Of a stretch of DNA of 64,000 bases, positions 1 through 11,600 are shown piece by piece. Made by a program: the position numbers and the translations under genes. Numbering within the stretch: position 1 is the first letter of the stretch; each line of letters begins with the position of its first letter. The stretch lies in the NCBI GenBank assembly GCA_003116995.1, contig BDSL01000022.1, positions 434,001-498,000 on the forward strand. The letters run 5' to 3'. Source of the DNA: Yamagishiella unicocca. Lineage: Eukaryota > Chlorophyta > Chlorophyceae > Chlamydomonadales > Volvocaceae. A model generated the notes under the pieces. It was not told where the DNA came from. It worked only from the letters and a program-made list of their open reading frames with translations, and did not search any database.

Positions 1-1711
1 GTGTTAACAGGGCCTCTAGGGTGGCGCGTGTGGCAAACTTGAATGTCGGACCCAAACGACGCCTCCACCGCGTGCAATTTTCTTCAAAGGCAGTAGTAGC
101 TCGGAGCCGTGTCTTGAGTCAGTCCTCGTATACCGTTTTGCTAACGTTTCGCATCGTGTGAACTGTGATTGGCATGCAATGGCTGACGTCAGATGGCGTT
201 TGTTGCGAGACGGCTGAACAATTTTGCCAGGTTAAGAGTCGTTGCCATCGGACCAATGTGGAGGAAGAAGCAGTCAGCGTGAATACCCTTGCAGATATCT
301 TGGTTCGGGATGGGGCGGGGCATCATGATAGCTCCAGGGTGTCCCAGATTCCAGTCCGACACCCCCTTTTGCCGCCACGCAGTGCCTTGCGGCCAACGCA
401 TTTCCTTATTTGGCGGATTCTATTTAGGGCCCCATCCGTTGGAACCTGCAGCACAACGGGTTGGCAAGACAGCGAAACCGCGCTCGAAGGAGACGGCATC
501 ATGGCGATACTACGGTAGCAGGGGCCATGAGCCTGGGATTCCGAGCATCAGAACAACGGCGCAACAAAATCGACTATCGAATTGGAGTACGGTACGCCGA
601 TGGTGTCCACGGCCGCTGCTGCCGCGGCACGAGAGGCTGTGGGACAGCGCAGCCCCTGCACCCTGCACACCTGCCTGCGGTTGTGTGTGTGGGAAGAGGG
701 CGGAAAAGCCTGCGGCGGGCTCAACAGCACGCCTGCCACGACAGCACGCAACTCCCCCCATGACTAGCGGCCAGCTGATCGCACTGAAAAGATAATGCTC
801 TGAGATGGTGGGAATGCTCTTCCCCGGCACTCCAGCTGCTCCAGCTGCTGCTCCTGGGCCTTACAACTTAGCCGGTACCAGGCGCGCCGTCTTTCCGAAG
901 TCGTTGCTGTTACTGCTCCCCACTGCTGAGCGGGTTCTGGTGTCGCGCACACGCTGCGTCGATCACCCGTCATGTCGTGACACGCCTTCCCGAAAGCATC
1001 CGGCAGCTCGCTTCCGAAACAACGGACCGAGGCCGATAGTCGCAGCAACTGGTGGGCGCCCGATGCCGTTCCGCAGGTACAGCTGGCGGCAGTGGGGGAG
1101 CCTCGTCACTACCAGGGCCTGTCCTGCATCTCAAATATATCGGCATGTACGGCCGGCATGTACGACTTGCACTTGCGCGGGTGACCCTATCTATGGGGCC
1201 CGTAGTAGCCCAATGGCTTGCACCCATTCCACATTGCCGTAACCAGGTGCACTACTGACGAGTATTGGACGACGGGTGACAATGGGTGGTTGGTTCTCCG
1301 AATGCGTTTTTGCTTCTGAGGTAGGCTCTTCTCTGCTAGGCAGTGTTCTTCCCGATATTACAAAGACGTTGCGAACCGCAGTACATCTTACGTCGTCCTG
1401 CCGGACAAAGGCGTGCTGTCCCGCTACGAGCGACAACCGTCCGGCGCCCTCGCTGCCGCACATCGCTGTCCATGGGCAAGGCCCACTTCCACCTGAGCGA
1501 CATAATTTTATTGGTCTGGACTGCACGCTGAGTTTTCGTCCCGTTAAGGAACATGTTAACCTTGCCTGGTTTCGCCTGGTTTCGCCTGGTTTCGCCAGCT
1601 CCATGGTTTTGGCTCCAAGAAAGCCGACAATCGTTGTCGATCGCTTCGTTTGGATGTTCTGTCTAATCGCATATTGGGCTTTGTAATAGCTCACAGCGCA
1701 CCCACGTCGCC
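1..1711. other. Intergenic / upstream region, no gene recognised
   Basis: Open frames exist here on both strands, but none shows a recognisable domain, a credible intron structure or a codon pattern like the neighbouring genes. The last few hundred bases presumably hold the promoter and 5' UTR of the dCTP pyrophosphatase gene. The only repeat noticed is a 10-base unit (TGGTTTCGCC) in three perfect tandem copies at 1567-1596. Confidence 0.5.
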
Positions 1712-3062
1712 ATGAGCTCTAGCAACATCCATGAAGCAGGCTCTTCCATGGACCGAGGCGCAGAAGGGGATCGCGACGACCGTGCAGCTCAACGCGACGA
1801 GGGCGCCGCACCTTCAGCACCAATAGCAACACCAACCTTGGCTCCGCATCCTCCCGGCGACGGTAGCATGCCGCCACCTGCATCCGCATCCGCATCCGCC
1901 GGCCACGAGGGTCCCGAAGCTCATCAGCCGCCCCGCTCTTGGAACGACGTGTCTCTCGAGTCCCTCCGGACGCGACTCGCAGATTTCGCGCATGAAAGGG
2001 ACTGGGACAAGGTTGGTTGCTGCGTGACCAAGCCTGGGCAGGTCACACGCACGCTCGCCGCTCCGGGAAGGCTGGCCGGGGCGGGGAACCCTGACCTGGC
2101 ACAGCAGCAGAAAGGAAAATTCAACCACATCACCCGTTCGGGTTATTAGAGGCGGTATGCAACCTGTACGGCAGTATGATGTGCAGCCTGGGCCTAATAT
2201 CCCGGGCGCTTTCGAAACACGTCCCTCGCCAACCCTCCTCTTCCCCCCACGTGTCAACCGGTACTCTCGGCCCCCCCCCACCCGCAGTACCACACGCCCC
2301 GCAACTTGCTGCTGGCCCTGGTGGGGGAGACCGGCGAGCTGTGCGAACTGTTCCAGTGGCGGCCGGACTCGGAGGCGGGTGCGGGGCTGCCGGGCTTCTC
2401 GCAGGCGGAGCGCACCGCGGTGGAGGAGGAGCTGGCGGACGTGTTGCTGTACCTGGTGGGGAGGGGGGGGGCTCCAGGGGGGGCCTTGGGGGACGGCTGT
2501 GAGTGGGCGGTGGTGGTCTGGGAAGAGGCGGGCGTAGGGGAGCTGGACAATAGGTGCAGCTTGGGGGGGTGAGGTATGGGAGTTAACTTGCGGCTTGTCG
2601 GCGGACTCAAGCCCACCCATCCCTGGAGTTGCCGCGGAGCGAGGACGGAGAAGGGTCATAGGACTGCATCCGAACCTGATAAGTCAGGTCGTCTTTGGTT
2701 TGCTTTGCGCCGTAGACTTGTGGACCGTCGCCGGCGGGTCGGGGTTATCACCGCTGTGGCCTTATGGCTGTGGCTGGGGTTGTCATCGCTGCCGCCGCCG
2801 CCCTTCCGGCTTCCTGGCCCCCGGGCCGCTCGGGCCCCAGGTTCGTCTGGCGGACGGCTGCGGCGTGGATCTGGGCCGAGCGGCTGTGAGCAAGATCCAA
2901 AAGAACGCCCTCAAGTACCCGGCGGACCGCTGCCGGGGGTCATCGGCAAAGTACACCTCGTACGACACGCAGGCGCAGCAGCCGAAGGCGCACGCGCATG
3001 GGTCAGAGCAGGCGCCGCAGCCGCAGGAGGCGGTGCCGCGGCTGGCGGTGCCAGACTCCTAG
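1712..3062 (+). CDS. DCTPP1: dCTP pyrophosphatase 1-like, MazG-type NTP pyrophosphohydrolase
   Basis: Predicted to hydrolyse dCTP and modified deoxycytidine triphosphates to the monophosphate plus pyrophosphate, cleaning the nucleotide pool. Exons: 1712-2011, 2288-2455 and 2841-3062, giving 229 residues; both junctions are GT-AG and keep phase 0. Residues 1-80 are low-complexity (Ala/Pro/Ser, Asp/Arg). The MazG core runs from about residue 82 to 195. The metal-binding glutamates are in GETGELCELFQW (E114, E117) and the second acidic pair is E148/D151 in EEELADVLLYL. The third exon supplies the family motifs GVDLGRAAVSKIQKN and KYPADRCRGSSAKY. The C-terminal 30 residues (Gln/Ala/Pro) are an extension. 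The fold joins only when the introns are removed exactly as given, which strongly supports the model. Start is the first in-frame ATG; the reading frame is not open far upstream. Confidence 0.9.
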
Positions 3063-3434
3063 GCGCCGCTGGGGGCCGTGCAGCAGGAACAGCAGCGGCT
3101 AGTAGCGGCGGCGGCGAGGGGAGTGCCAGGAATAACGGGGACGAAGATTAAGAAGAGGAAGAAGAGGAACGAGAGGGGTCGCAGTTACAGCACCTGGGTA
3201 GAGCAGGACGCGTCGAGCGAGTGGGCCAGCGCGTGTGCGGTATGTGTGGGGAGGCAGCGAGGGGTGGCGTTCTGGCTGGGCAGGGTACCCGCGACATAGC
3301 TTCCAGCTCGAGTGGGCTCGAAGCGTGAGTGCGCTTACTACCGGTATATGATGTAGCAACAGGCTTACGCCGTAAGCGTGCGCACGGCGGGAGCTTTGCC
3401 CGCTGCTGCTGGCCGGCAGGCTTGTGTCTATATA

Positions 3435-3439
3435 TGTAA
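3435..3439 (+). terminator. TGTAA polyadenylation signal for the dCTP pyrophosphatase gene
   Basis: TGTAA is the usual volvocine poly(A) signal. It lies about 370 bases after the stop codon on the coding strand and is the first such match downstream. Confidence 0.55.
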
Positions 3440-4390
3440 GATGGGGTGCCCTGCCCTGTACCCAATTTACAAAACACGTCCGCTCGGACGGCACATGCCG
3501 TCTCCCCGCGTTTGTACCACGTATCACAGGTATTTTTGTTCCGTTGGCGCTGACGCCCTGGCCTTCCACGACGCGTCTACCTGTGTAGCCGGACATCCCT
3601 GAAGAAGCCCACACGGATCGGTTTTTCACCCTCAGCGCAGGCACAGCAGCTGGCCTCCCCCCCACCATGCTGCGCGCTGCCGCTGCCCCTCTTAACTGAC
3701 CCACGGCATCACCACCGTCGCACGTATCACGTGTCTGGAGATGGCCCCGAGTGAACCGCGCGATCTGCTCCTTCCAGACATACCCACGTTCCTCGCCCCC
3801 CAGGAGGGACTGACGACGCTGCCGTGGCCCTCTCCCCCCGTGGCCGGCCCCCTTGCGCCGGTTCTCCCCCCGCGCAAAGCAAGCCCGCCCGCCTGCGTTC
3901 CGCCCGCCGCTACCCCTCCCCTCAACACCCATGTGCCTAGCCACGGCCATGAAGCTCGTTCCCTCGCATCGCAAGCAGCGAGATGGCCCGAGCATTCGCC
4001 AATCACGAACATCCTCCTGCTGTCCCCGGCGGCGGGATACGGGGAGTCTAAAGCCAGGGCGGGGTATGGGGGACTCGACTCGGCCTCAGCCACACCAACC
4101 CAACGTACGACATGGGACCACCCCACCTGTGCACATCGGGGTACGGTCGCAGTACTCGATCCCGCAACGGACGTTGTGCCGCAACGGACGTTGACACTGG
4201 GCCGGTGGGGGCATTAGTCATCTCGCCGGCAAACACACACGCTCATGCTTCCATATTCACCAACACAGCGGCCGACAGCTCCTAGATGGAGGGGGGGTAT
4301 GGTCTTCTACTACTGAAATGCAGCCCCCAGCTCCCAATCCCGTCCATTACACACACGCGCATACCCACGCCTCCCGTCCACCGCGATCAC

Positions 4391-4395
4391 TTACA
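4391..4395 (-). terminator. TGTAA polyadenylation signal for the STIMATE gene
   Basis: TTACA on the plus strand is TGTAA on the coding strand, about 500 bases past the stop codon at 4899. Confidence 0.45.
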
Positions 4396-4898
4396 CATCG
4401 CAACGAAGGATGTCCAGCTCGCAAGACTATCCTGTTGGCAACGCGTGGGGGGGGGGGCGCTCCGCCGCCGGGGGGTGTCCTTCTCAGTCACCCCAACCGA
4501 ACTCCTAAACCACATGGCACCCCCGTCGCAACCTCGTGACACTGCCGGCCACCCACGGCGCAACCTCCCTTGCGAGTCCGCACCAGGCGGCGGTCGAAGG
4601 GCCCCGAGTTCCGCCGCCAGCTGCTTACCCCTTGCGAGCCAAGACCTCCAACACTGCCCCGCTCCTCCTCCTCCTCCTCCTCCATCACCAGCACCACCAT
4701 TGCTATCACTGCTGCCAACTACGAGCCCAGCATGATGCAAAGCAGCCAGCAGAGCCACAGCCTCGACTTCTCTCCTCCTCCTCCTCCTCAAGCCACCCAG
4801 GTAGGGCGCGCCTGCTGTCCGCATCCCCGCCACGACAAAGCACGGCGTCGCTCCCACCCTGGAGCCGCCCCCTCCCTGTCGCCAAACCCTACACCCCC

Positions 4899-7777
4899 TC
4901 ACGCGAGATTCGCCAGCAGCGGCGTCTTGTCGCCTGTCGCCCGGTTCCTGCCCGCCGCCACCAGCAGCTGCACCTGCAGCTCCGAGTTGGTGAGCCCGCC
5001 GCTTCCCGTGCTGCTGTGCTGGAGCACGGGTGCGTCCGACGAGCTCATCGAGTCGCCGCCGCGCTTGATGCGGCGCCGGGCGCTCCACTTGAGGACCTGC
5101 GGGCGGCAGCGGTGGCGGCGGCAGGAGGTGTCGGCAGGGGGTAAGACCAGGTGGCGAGCTCCGACACCTCTCCCTGAGAACATACACACCGCCAGCTGCA
5201 GCTGCCGCAAAGCGACATTGCTCTGGTTTCGTGTGTGTGCCGCCGCCGGGGCGGGCTGTGCGACGGAAGGATGGCTGCAGCGCAAGTATTGAGTCCCCGA
5301 AACGTGGGCAGCGGCTCGCCTCCGCGCCTGCTCCGTTTCTTTCCCCTCCGCCCCCGCCTCTCCCGCCTGGAGACCCACCTGGTCCTGGATCCACGCCTGC
5401 CCCACGTTGAGCAGCATGGGTATGCCCACCATCACCGTGAACAGCTCCGCGTCGGGCTGCCCCACAAAGGCGCGGTCCAGCCCGCGCGCCATCTCCGCTA
5501 CCAGGCGCAACGTGGACAGCACCGTGGCGCCCACCGACAGGCGCGCAGAGATGACGCAGGTCACCCAGCCGACCGCCTGGATGGCCCAGCGCCTGAGAAG
5601 AAAGGGTGCCACGGAGCAACAATCCCAGACGGAGTCAGAGCACGGGAAAAAACCGTTTGGGCAGAAAAAAGGGGGGATGGGTCCCACGGCAGGTTGGGTA
5701 TGGGGTACGGCAACGAAAGCCGGGCGTCATGCCAAAGCGGGACCCAGCGAGCGCCGAGGAGAGTCAAGCAATCGGAGTATCAGTGGGTGCCACGAGGGTC
5801 AGCTCTAGGCGAAGGTGTGTTCTCAAAGATACCATAATCCACGAGGTTCACGAGGGAGGAGAATCGGGATGCAGGGGTCAAACATCCCCCCCGCTTCCGA
5901 ACGTGCGCAGTTGGGGCCCTCGGCACCATCCCACTCACCCACCACGCAATTCAAACAACCCTGACACTATCCTACCTTCTACTTTGTGCCTCATATCACT
6001 TATACGCCTCCTACGCTAATTACCCACCCACTCCGCGCCGTCGGCGCTCATATCCCAAGTACCGACGGCCACGACCAAGAACGGGTCTCATCTCAACCTC
6101 GCGCCTTCGCCACCCCGCCGCCTGGCACTGCCGTTTTCCTGTGGCACTGCCGTCTGCGCGCTCACCTGGCATTTGGCGGGTCGCCGTAGTTGCCCGACTC
6201 CAGCAGCGCCTCTGTCCAAGGGTGCTCATGGTCGGGTCCGCGGTGGTCGCGGTCCCGGGACGCCACCAGCTGCGAGTGCCGCCAGCGCACCGCCCGGTGC
6301 ATCAGGCGGTGGAATGCGATGGCCAGGGTGATGCCCAGCGTGCAGTCCATCAGGTACACGACAAGGTACCAGCTGGGGGAGGGGGGAATCAGCGCGTGGC
6401 GGGGTCGATGGGGGGGTTCGGAGTGGCGGGGTGGGTGGCAAGGAGGTTGTCAGTGGCGGGATTGATGAGGAGGTTGAACGTGGCGGGTTTGAAAAGTTCG
6501 GTGGAAGTGGCGGGTTTGAAAAGTTCGGTGGAAGTGGCGGGTTTGAAAAGTTCGGTGGAAGTGGCGGGTTTGAAAAGTTCGGTGGAAGTGGCGGGTTTGA
6601 AAAGTTCGGTGGAAGTGGCGGGTTTGAAAAGTTCGGTGGAAGTGGCGGGTTTGAAAAGTTCGGTGGAAGTGGCGGGTTTGAAAAGTTCGGTGGAAGTGGC
6701 GGGGGTGAAAGGGAGGTTATAAGTGGCAATTTCGGTGGGAATGATGGTAGCTGGTGGTGGGATGAGGAAGGGACGAGACGCGAGGGGCTCCGTGGGTAGG
6801 TGTGTTGCGCATGCGCGGCGTAGGAGGTGTACGTAAAAACAAAAAGGGAGGGGGCTGGTGGGGCGTGTCGTGCGTGAGGCCAGGCTGGTGCGAAGCCTTG
6901 TGCGGGGGGTCACGTGGCTTGGAGGCCGGGGTGTCGTCAGATGGGGGAGACCGCCACCGATGAACACCAACTATAACAACATGGACTGGGGACGGAGGAG
7001 GGCGGCCTTGGGGGCGCTGATGCGGACAGCAAGAAGGCGTGCGTGCGTGCCAGCACGTGCCGGTCGGGGTAAAACTGGCTGGGGGCTTCCCATTGCGTGC
7101 GTCGCAAAGCGGACCCGCGGCGCTGCTGGTTTTAGTGGCGCTGTTTTGAGAGCACTTGAACATGTGGAAGAGTTGGGAAAGGAGGAGATTGGGGAGGGGA
7201 GGTGTTGTTTGACGGTGGGCGCGGTCCAACGTGCAGGCCAGGGGGCCGGGGGGCGCCGCCGGTGCCACCGCAACTAGCGAGCCCTAGGGCACCAGCCGCC
7301 CATCCCCTTCATGCCTGGTCAATGTGGGTTTTTGCGTTGACTTCGCACGCGCAGCACCACTCACCCGCACTCCGACCCGCCCTTGGCTCTCTTGTGCGCA
7401 ACTACCGCGATAGCCATGCCGCACATGTGTCCAGCGCCTGCAGAGCAAGCCTGCTTGCTGACATCCAGCAGCCACACGTTCCATGCTCGCCGGGGGCGCT
7501 CCTGGTGCCTACGTGTGTGCAAGCAGATATCTTGTGGGCCGGCCGTGGTAAAGTGCGCAACCTGCCTTCGGGCGCCTTACCGCTTGATCAGCAGGGCTGA
7601 GATCACAATACATAGCAGGACCAACTGCGCTACGATAGCTGTCGGTCCCTGGATGATGCGGCATTGCGCGGTTTGCGCGTTATTTGGAGCAATTGGCCCT
7701 GCGGCCAGCTCAGCAGCTACTCCATGTGCATGTATAGCTACTAGCAGTACTAGCCACCAGCAGTGCCGGCATTCCAT
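4899..7777 (-). CDS. STIMATE: STIMATE/TMEM110-family multispanning membrane protein
   Basis: Homologue of the ER membrane protein that in animals promotes STIM-ORAI store-operated calcium entry; the yeast relatives are annotated as vacuolar membrane proteins. Exons in coding order: 7777-7581, 7508-7365, 6372-6166, 5592-5379 and 5096-4899, giving 319 residues. Matches run along the whole family: an N-terminal hydrophobic leader, TM1 ending ALLIKR, the motif RAWNVWLLDVSKQ (exon 2), a TM with YLMDCTLGITLAIAF (exon 3), GNYGDPP (about 174-180), then two TMs ending in GIPMLLNVGQAWIQDQVLKW (exon 4-5 junction) and a basic, Ser-rich cytosolic tail. Every junction is GT-AG with matching phase. The only in-frame ATG of exon 1 is at 7777. 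Whether it acts with a STIM-like partner in algae is not known. Confidence 0.87.
5641..5658 (-). repeat. Copy of the dispersed intronic element (STIMATE intron 3)
   Basis: CACGGGAAAAAACCGTTT on the plus strand. In the gene's sense it reads AAACGGTTTTTTCCCGTG and lies about 50 bases before the 3' splice site at 5592, the same side and orientation as the acceptor-proximal copies in other genes. It is a shorter match than most copies. Confidence 0.5.
6480..6702. repeat. 27-base minisatellite, eight copies, in STIMATE intron 3->2 region
   Basis: The unit GTGGCGGGTTTGAAAAGTTC plus GGTGGAA repeats eight times almost without change, inside the 992-base intron between the second and third exons (6373-7364). 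As 27 is a multiple of three, the array stays open in several frames on both strands and creates false repetitive open frames (for example an SSVEVAGLK repeat). No splice signals or flanking homology tie it to the protein. Confidence 0.9.
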
Positions 7778-8621
7778 ATCGAAGATGAGCCTGCCAAGCG
7801 GCAACGTGCCATGCCTTTCAAGATGGTGAGGATGATGGAAACATGAAGACAGAGAGAAAGCACGTTGTCCCAAGTAATCCTAAGAAGAACAAGCTATGAG
7901 ATAGTCTCATTGACTATAGGCCACCTTGCGGTACGGTAACAGCTTGAGCGCTGAGCAGTTATGCCGATAAGTTGACAGAGACTTACAATACTGACAGGCA
8001 CTACATTATATCTTGTGCACGATCGTTACTTCCTCTCCCGGGCAACCTTAAAGTTCACTTGCCGGTCGCGTCCTGGGCGAAGAGCAGGTTTCATTCCTGA
8101 TTCCCGTCCTTTACTGCTGAATCTGTTGCCGAGACGGAACCATATTGCTAGCCTGCTGTCTACGGTTAGAGGCACAGGGTTACAGTGAATGTGCGTTCCG
8201 CGATACTCCGGCATATGCAGTAAACCCAAAGGCAGGCATATCTTTGCATATCCTACAGCAGGCTTTTGATAACGGAGCAGTTACGATTGGCGTTGCCTGG
8301 ACATTACGTCGGGCCTCTGGCCGGGCCTCCGTCCAACACTGCCGGAGGCTCGGCCGCTAGCTCTCGCGGAACATGCCCCAGCTCCTTTCACTGGTTAGCA
8401 AGGTGAGTTGCAATATGGGGAAGTAACCGACCACTGCGGCCGTGCTCTGCAAAGTGCATCCGTTGGGCCAAGCTGGTTTATCGGTGAAAGCTGGGAGCAG
8501 GCAATTGCGTCGACGTATGGGAAGGAGTTTCTACCTATCCCATGCTACTCCTGCGACCTGCGCGTAGCGCTGCCTTTCAGCTCCTGTCGCAATTCGCCCG
8601 CTTTGCGCGTCGACATGACGT
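7778..8621. promoter_or_regulatory. Divergent promoter region, STIMATE (-) and IQM-like (+)
   Basis: About 840 bases separate the two proposed start codons. The base composition drops relative to the coding flanks. No TATA box or repeated motif could be singled out. The IQM gene's true first exon may lie here, since its N-terminus has no clear homology. Confidence 0.4.
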
Positions 8622-11600
8622 ATGGGTCTGCAGGCTCTCGGAAACATACTTCGAGTAGCTAGCGGTAGCGATGCTTCTGGCCGTGGCCGTGGCAGTATCG
8701 ACTATGACAACGGAAATGATTGGTCGGAGCGCGCGACGTCGGCGCCAGGCCCAGGGCACGCGTTGGCAGCTTCCGGCTCATCCTCTGGTCACCGCATCAG
8801 TGCACAGTCTTGCTCCTTGAGAGAATCCGACTCGCCCATGCGGCCGTTCGTCGAAGCGGGCAGCGCTGACATCGACACCGGGACTATCACAACGGACCGC
8901 AGCAATGCCGCGGACTCAGCAGCACCCACTGCTGCTAGCAACATTCCTTGCGACATCAGCATACCAGGCAGCTGCTCGCCGCCCCCGGCGCCTGCGTTTT
9001 TCCGCGCCTCGCGCGCCAGCCTCAGCGACACTACGGCGAGCACCGCGGGCGAGTCGCTGCGGCAAGCCAGCATGACGAACCGCAAGGCCAACTTCACGCG
9101 CGATAACCTGGTGTCCTACATGCGCTGGGTGCGCGCGTCACGTGGCGCAATGAAGCTCGCTGGAAAGGTGGGTTGGTGTACGTCCTGGGGGGAGGGAAGT
9201 GGCGTGCTGCGCTGAGGGCTGCCGCGCTCGGCGCAGCGATCGTTGGAGGATGTAGCCGGGATGAAGGTGCACGGCGGGGAGACCTCGGCGGTGACGTTGC
9301 GTCTAGGAGAGGCGGAGGACGGTTCGGGAAAGGGAGGGGTTGGGTAGGTTGCAACTGTTTGCCGCTGGGCCTGAGAGTGTGAGACGCCACAGTGAGCCGG
9401 GACGTCAGCCCGGTGCTCAGTGTTACTTGCACCCTAGGCTCCTGGCTAGCTCGTGCGTTTCAAGGGAGGGTCACGTCAGGGAGTCTGCGGGGGTGGGAAG
9501 GCCCAGCTGTATGCGTTTGTCTGTCTCTGCAGCACGCAATACGCAAGAGCAACGGGAGATGAGCGCTCCCCCGGCAAGGCGCGAAAGTAAGGGAATTATT
9601 ATTTTTCCGACCTCATTTTAAGAGGGAAAAAAACGCGGGATGGGCTCACCTCCCTCAACCACCCCGCCCAGCGCCTTAGCACCGGTGCACTGTCGTTGCA
9701 TCAGCCAGGCGCCAATGCCTGCGCACTAGCCTCACGCTGTCACGCGCACGCATTTGAGACGCCAAAAACAACCCCTCTCTTGCCGCCACAAAAAACACAG
9801 CACACTGGTGCACGTCCCCCCGCGCGCGTTCGCTTCCACACCACGAACGAGGTACGACGGCATACCAGCACGTGCCCCAAGCCTGCTGCCCCCGGCGCCG
9901 CCTCCTGTCCGCCACGGATGCCTGTCCCCTCCCCCTGGCCTGGCTGGCCACTCGCTTCCCCGGCCACCCCCGGCCTTCCAATGCTGAATCCAACCCACTG
10001 TCCCAGGTGCCCCCCCTAGCGTTGCCTCGCGCTCACCTCTCCCGGCCCTCTCCCCCGGCCTTCTCCCGTCCGCCCGTCCGCCTCCTCCCAGGTTCCTTTC
10101 CGCTCCCCGAGCCCGACGCTGTTGCTGCGTTGCGAGCACTGGCTCGAGGTCACGGACGACCAGCACCGCTACGGCTCCAACCTGCGTGTGTACTTCGACT
10201 TTTGGGTGGCGGAGATGGAGGCGGCGGAGCTGACGCCGCCGCCCAGTCCGGCGATGATGTCGCCCTCGCCGTCTTGCTCGCACCTGGTCGCGCTGGCGCA
10301 GCAGCAACAACAACAGCAGCAGCAGCAACAACAACAACAACAGCACGCAAGTGCGTATGCGGAGCGGGTCTCTCCGAACCAGGGCCTGGGCTTGAGTCAG
10401 CAATCCTCGCAGCAGCAGCAGCAGCACTCTTTGCCGCAGCCACAGCAGCAGCAGGTGCTGCAGGCCGAGCAGCAGCAGCTGCAGCAGCAGGCGGCTCTGC
10501 AGTACGCCGACGGGTCTCTGGGGCAGTCGTCCGCGGGGCCGCACAGCGCCGGAGGAAGCCCCGGCATGGGAGCTGTGGTGGGTGCGCGGCCGTCGCGGTT
10601 CTCCGCCGACGCCACCCCCAGGGTGCACGGCTTCCCGGAGCACCCCCACCAGCAGCAAGACCAGCAGCAGCACGGCCAGCAGCAGCACCACCACCCGCAC
10701 CACCACACCGCAACGCACCACCTGAACCACACCACGCACCACCACCACCACCAGGTGCACGTCCGGAGCAAACACAAGCACCTCCACTGGAACTACCAGC
10801 TGCCGCTGAGCGAGCAGCCGCGGGCGCACGGCGAGCAGAGGGCTCCGGTCGTCCCGGCGGATGGCTCGCAGCAGCAACATCAGCAGCAGCATGAGCACCA
10901 GCGCCACCAACACCAGCACGGCGACGTGTACCTGTACGAGCGGGAAGGCAGCGTGCACCGGGGCACTGGCGACGGCGACAGCGCGAGCGTTACGGCCGAT
11001 GGTGCCGTTGCGTCCGTCGCCTCCCCTGGACCGCTGTCCCCCGCCGACGTGGACGTGGATTCAGCCGTGGGGTGCGTGGCAGGGGGCTGTAACCCGCCGT
11101 CGATCATGGCGGTGGTGAAGCAGCAGCAGCAGCGACGCCACAGCTGCGGGGAGGGGGTGACGCTGCAGGATCGGCACCCGGCGGCCCCGCCCCGCCCCTC
11201 CTCAGGCGCCATACCCGTGACCGCCATGGCCGCCGCCGCGGCGCCGCCGCCGCCGCCAGCGCTGCCGCCGCAACCTCCGTGCTGCAGCCCCCGCCGCAAC
11301 AGCCTGTGCAGCCCCTCGAAGCGCTTCGTGCTGGCGGCCATGATTGACATGTCCCCCGTGGACCAGGAGCCCTCCTTGGAGCAGGAGGGAGGCCGGCAGC
11401 AGCAGCAACAACAACAGCAGGGGGGGGAGCCGGTGGCTTACGAGAATGCGCTGACTCGGCAGCTGCAAGGCACCCTGGCGGCGGGAAACGGCGCCGCCGC
11501 CGCTGCGCCGCCGCCGCCGGCGCCTGGCGGCGCCGTTGCAGCGCAAGGCGGCGAGGCCGTTCCGTGCGCGTCTGACCAGGGCGCTCCGCCAGCGACCCCG

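Larger units (their letters stand above)
3063..4898. other. Convergent intergenic region between two 3' ends
   Basis: Holds the 3' UTRs of the dCTP pyrophosphatase gene (+) and the STIMATE gene (-). Several open frames occur on both strands, driven by high GC, but none resembles a known protein. A 14-base direct repeat (CGCAACGGACGTTG) lies near 4163-4195. Confidence 0.5.

Noticed and set aside
1814..2659. 281-codon minus-strand frame over the dCTP pyrophosphatase gene
   Set aside because: Antisense shadow; the plus strand encodes a complete, spliced MazG domain.
6141..6970. Repetitive proteins on both strands over the 27-base array
   Set aside because: Produced by a unit length divisible by three; the flanking STIMATE exons splice across the array with matching phase.
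9531..9570. Possible short IQM exon after CTGCAG (HAIRKSNGR), similar to the plant segment before HWLE
   Set aside because: The frame meets TGA without a usable donor; exon 1 to 10092 joins in phase, so it was left out, with the doubt noted in the gene entry.
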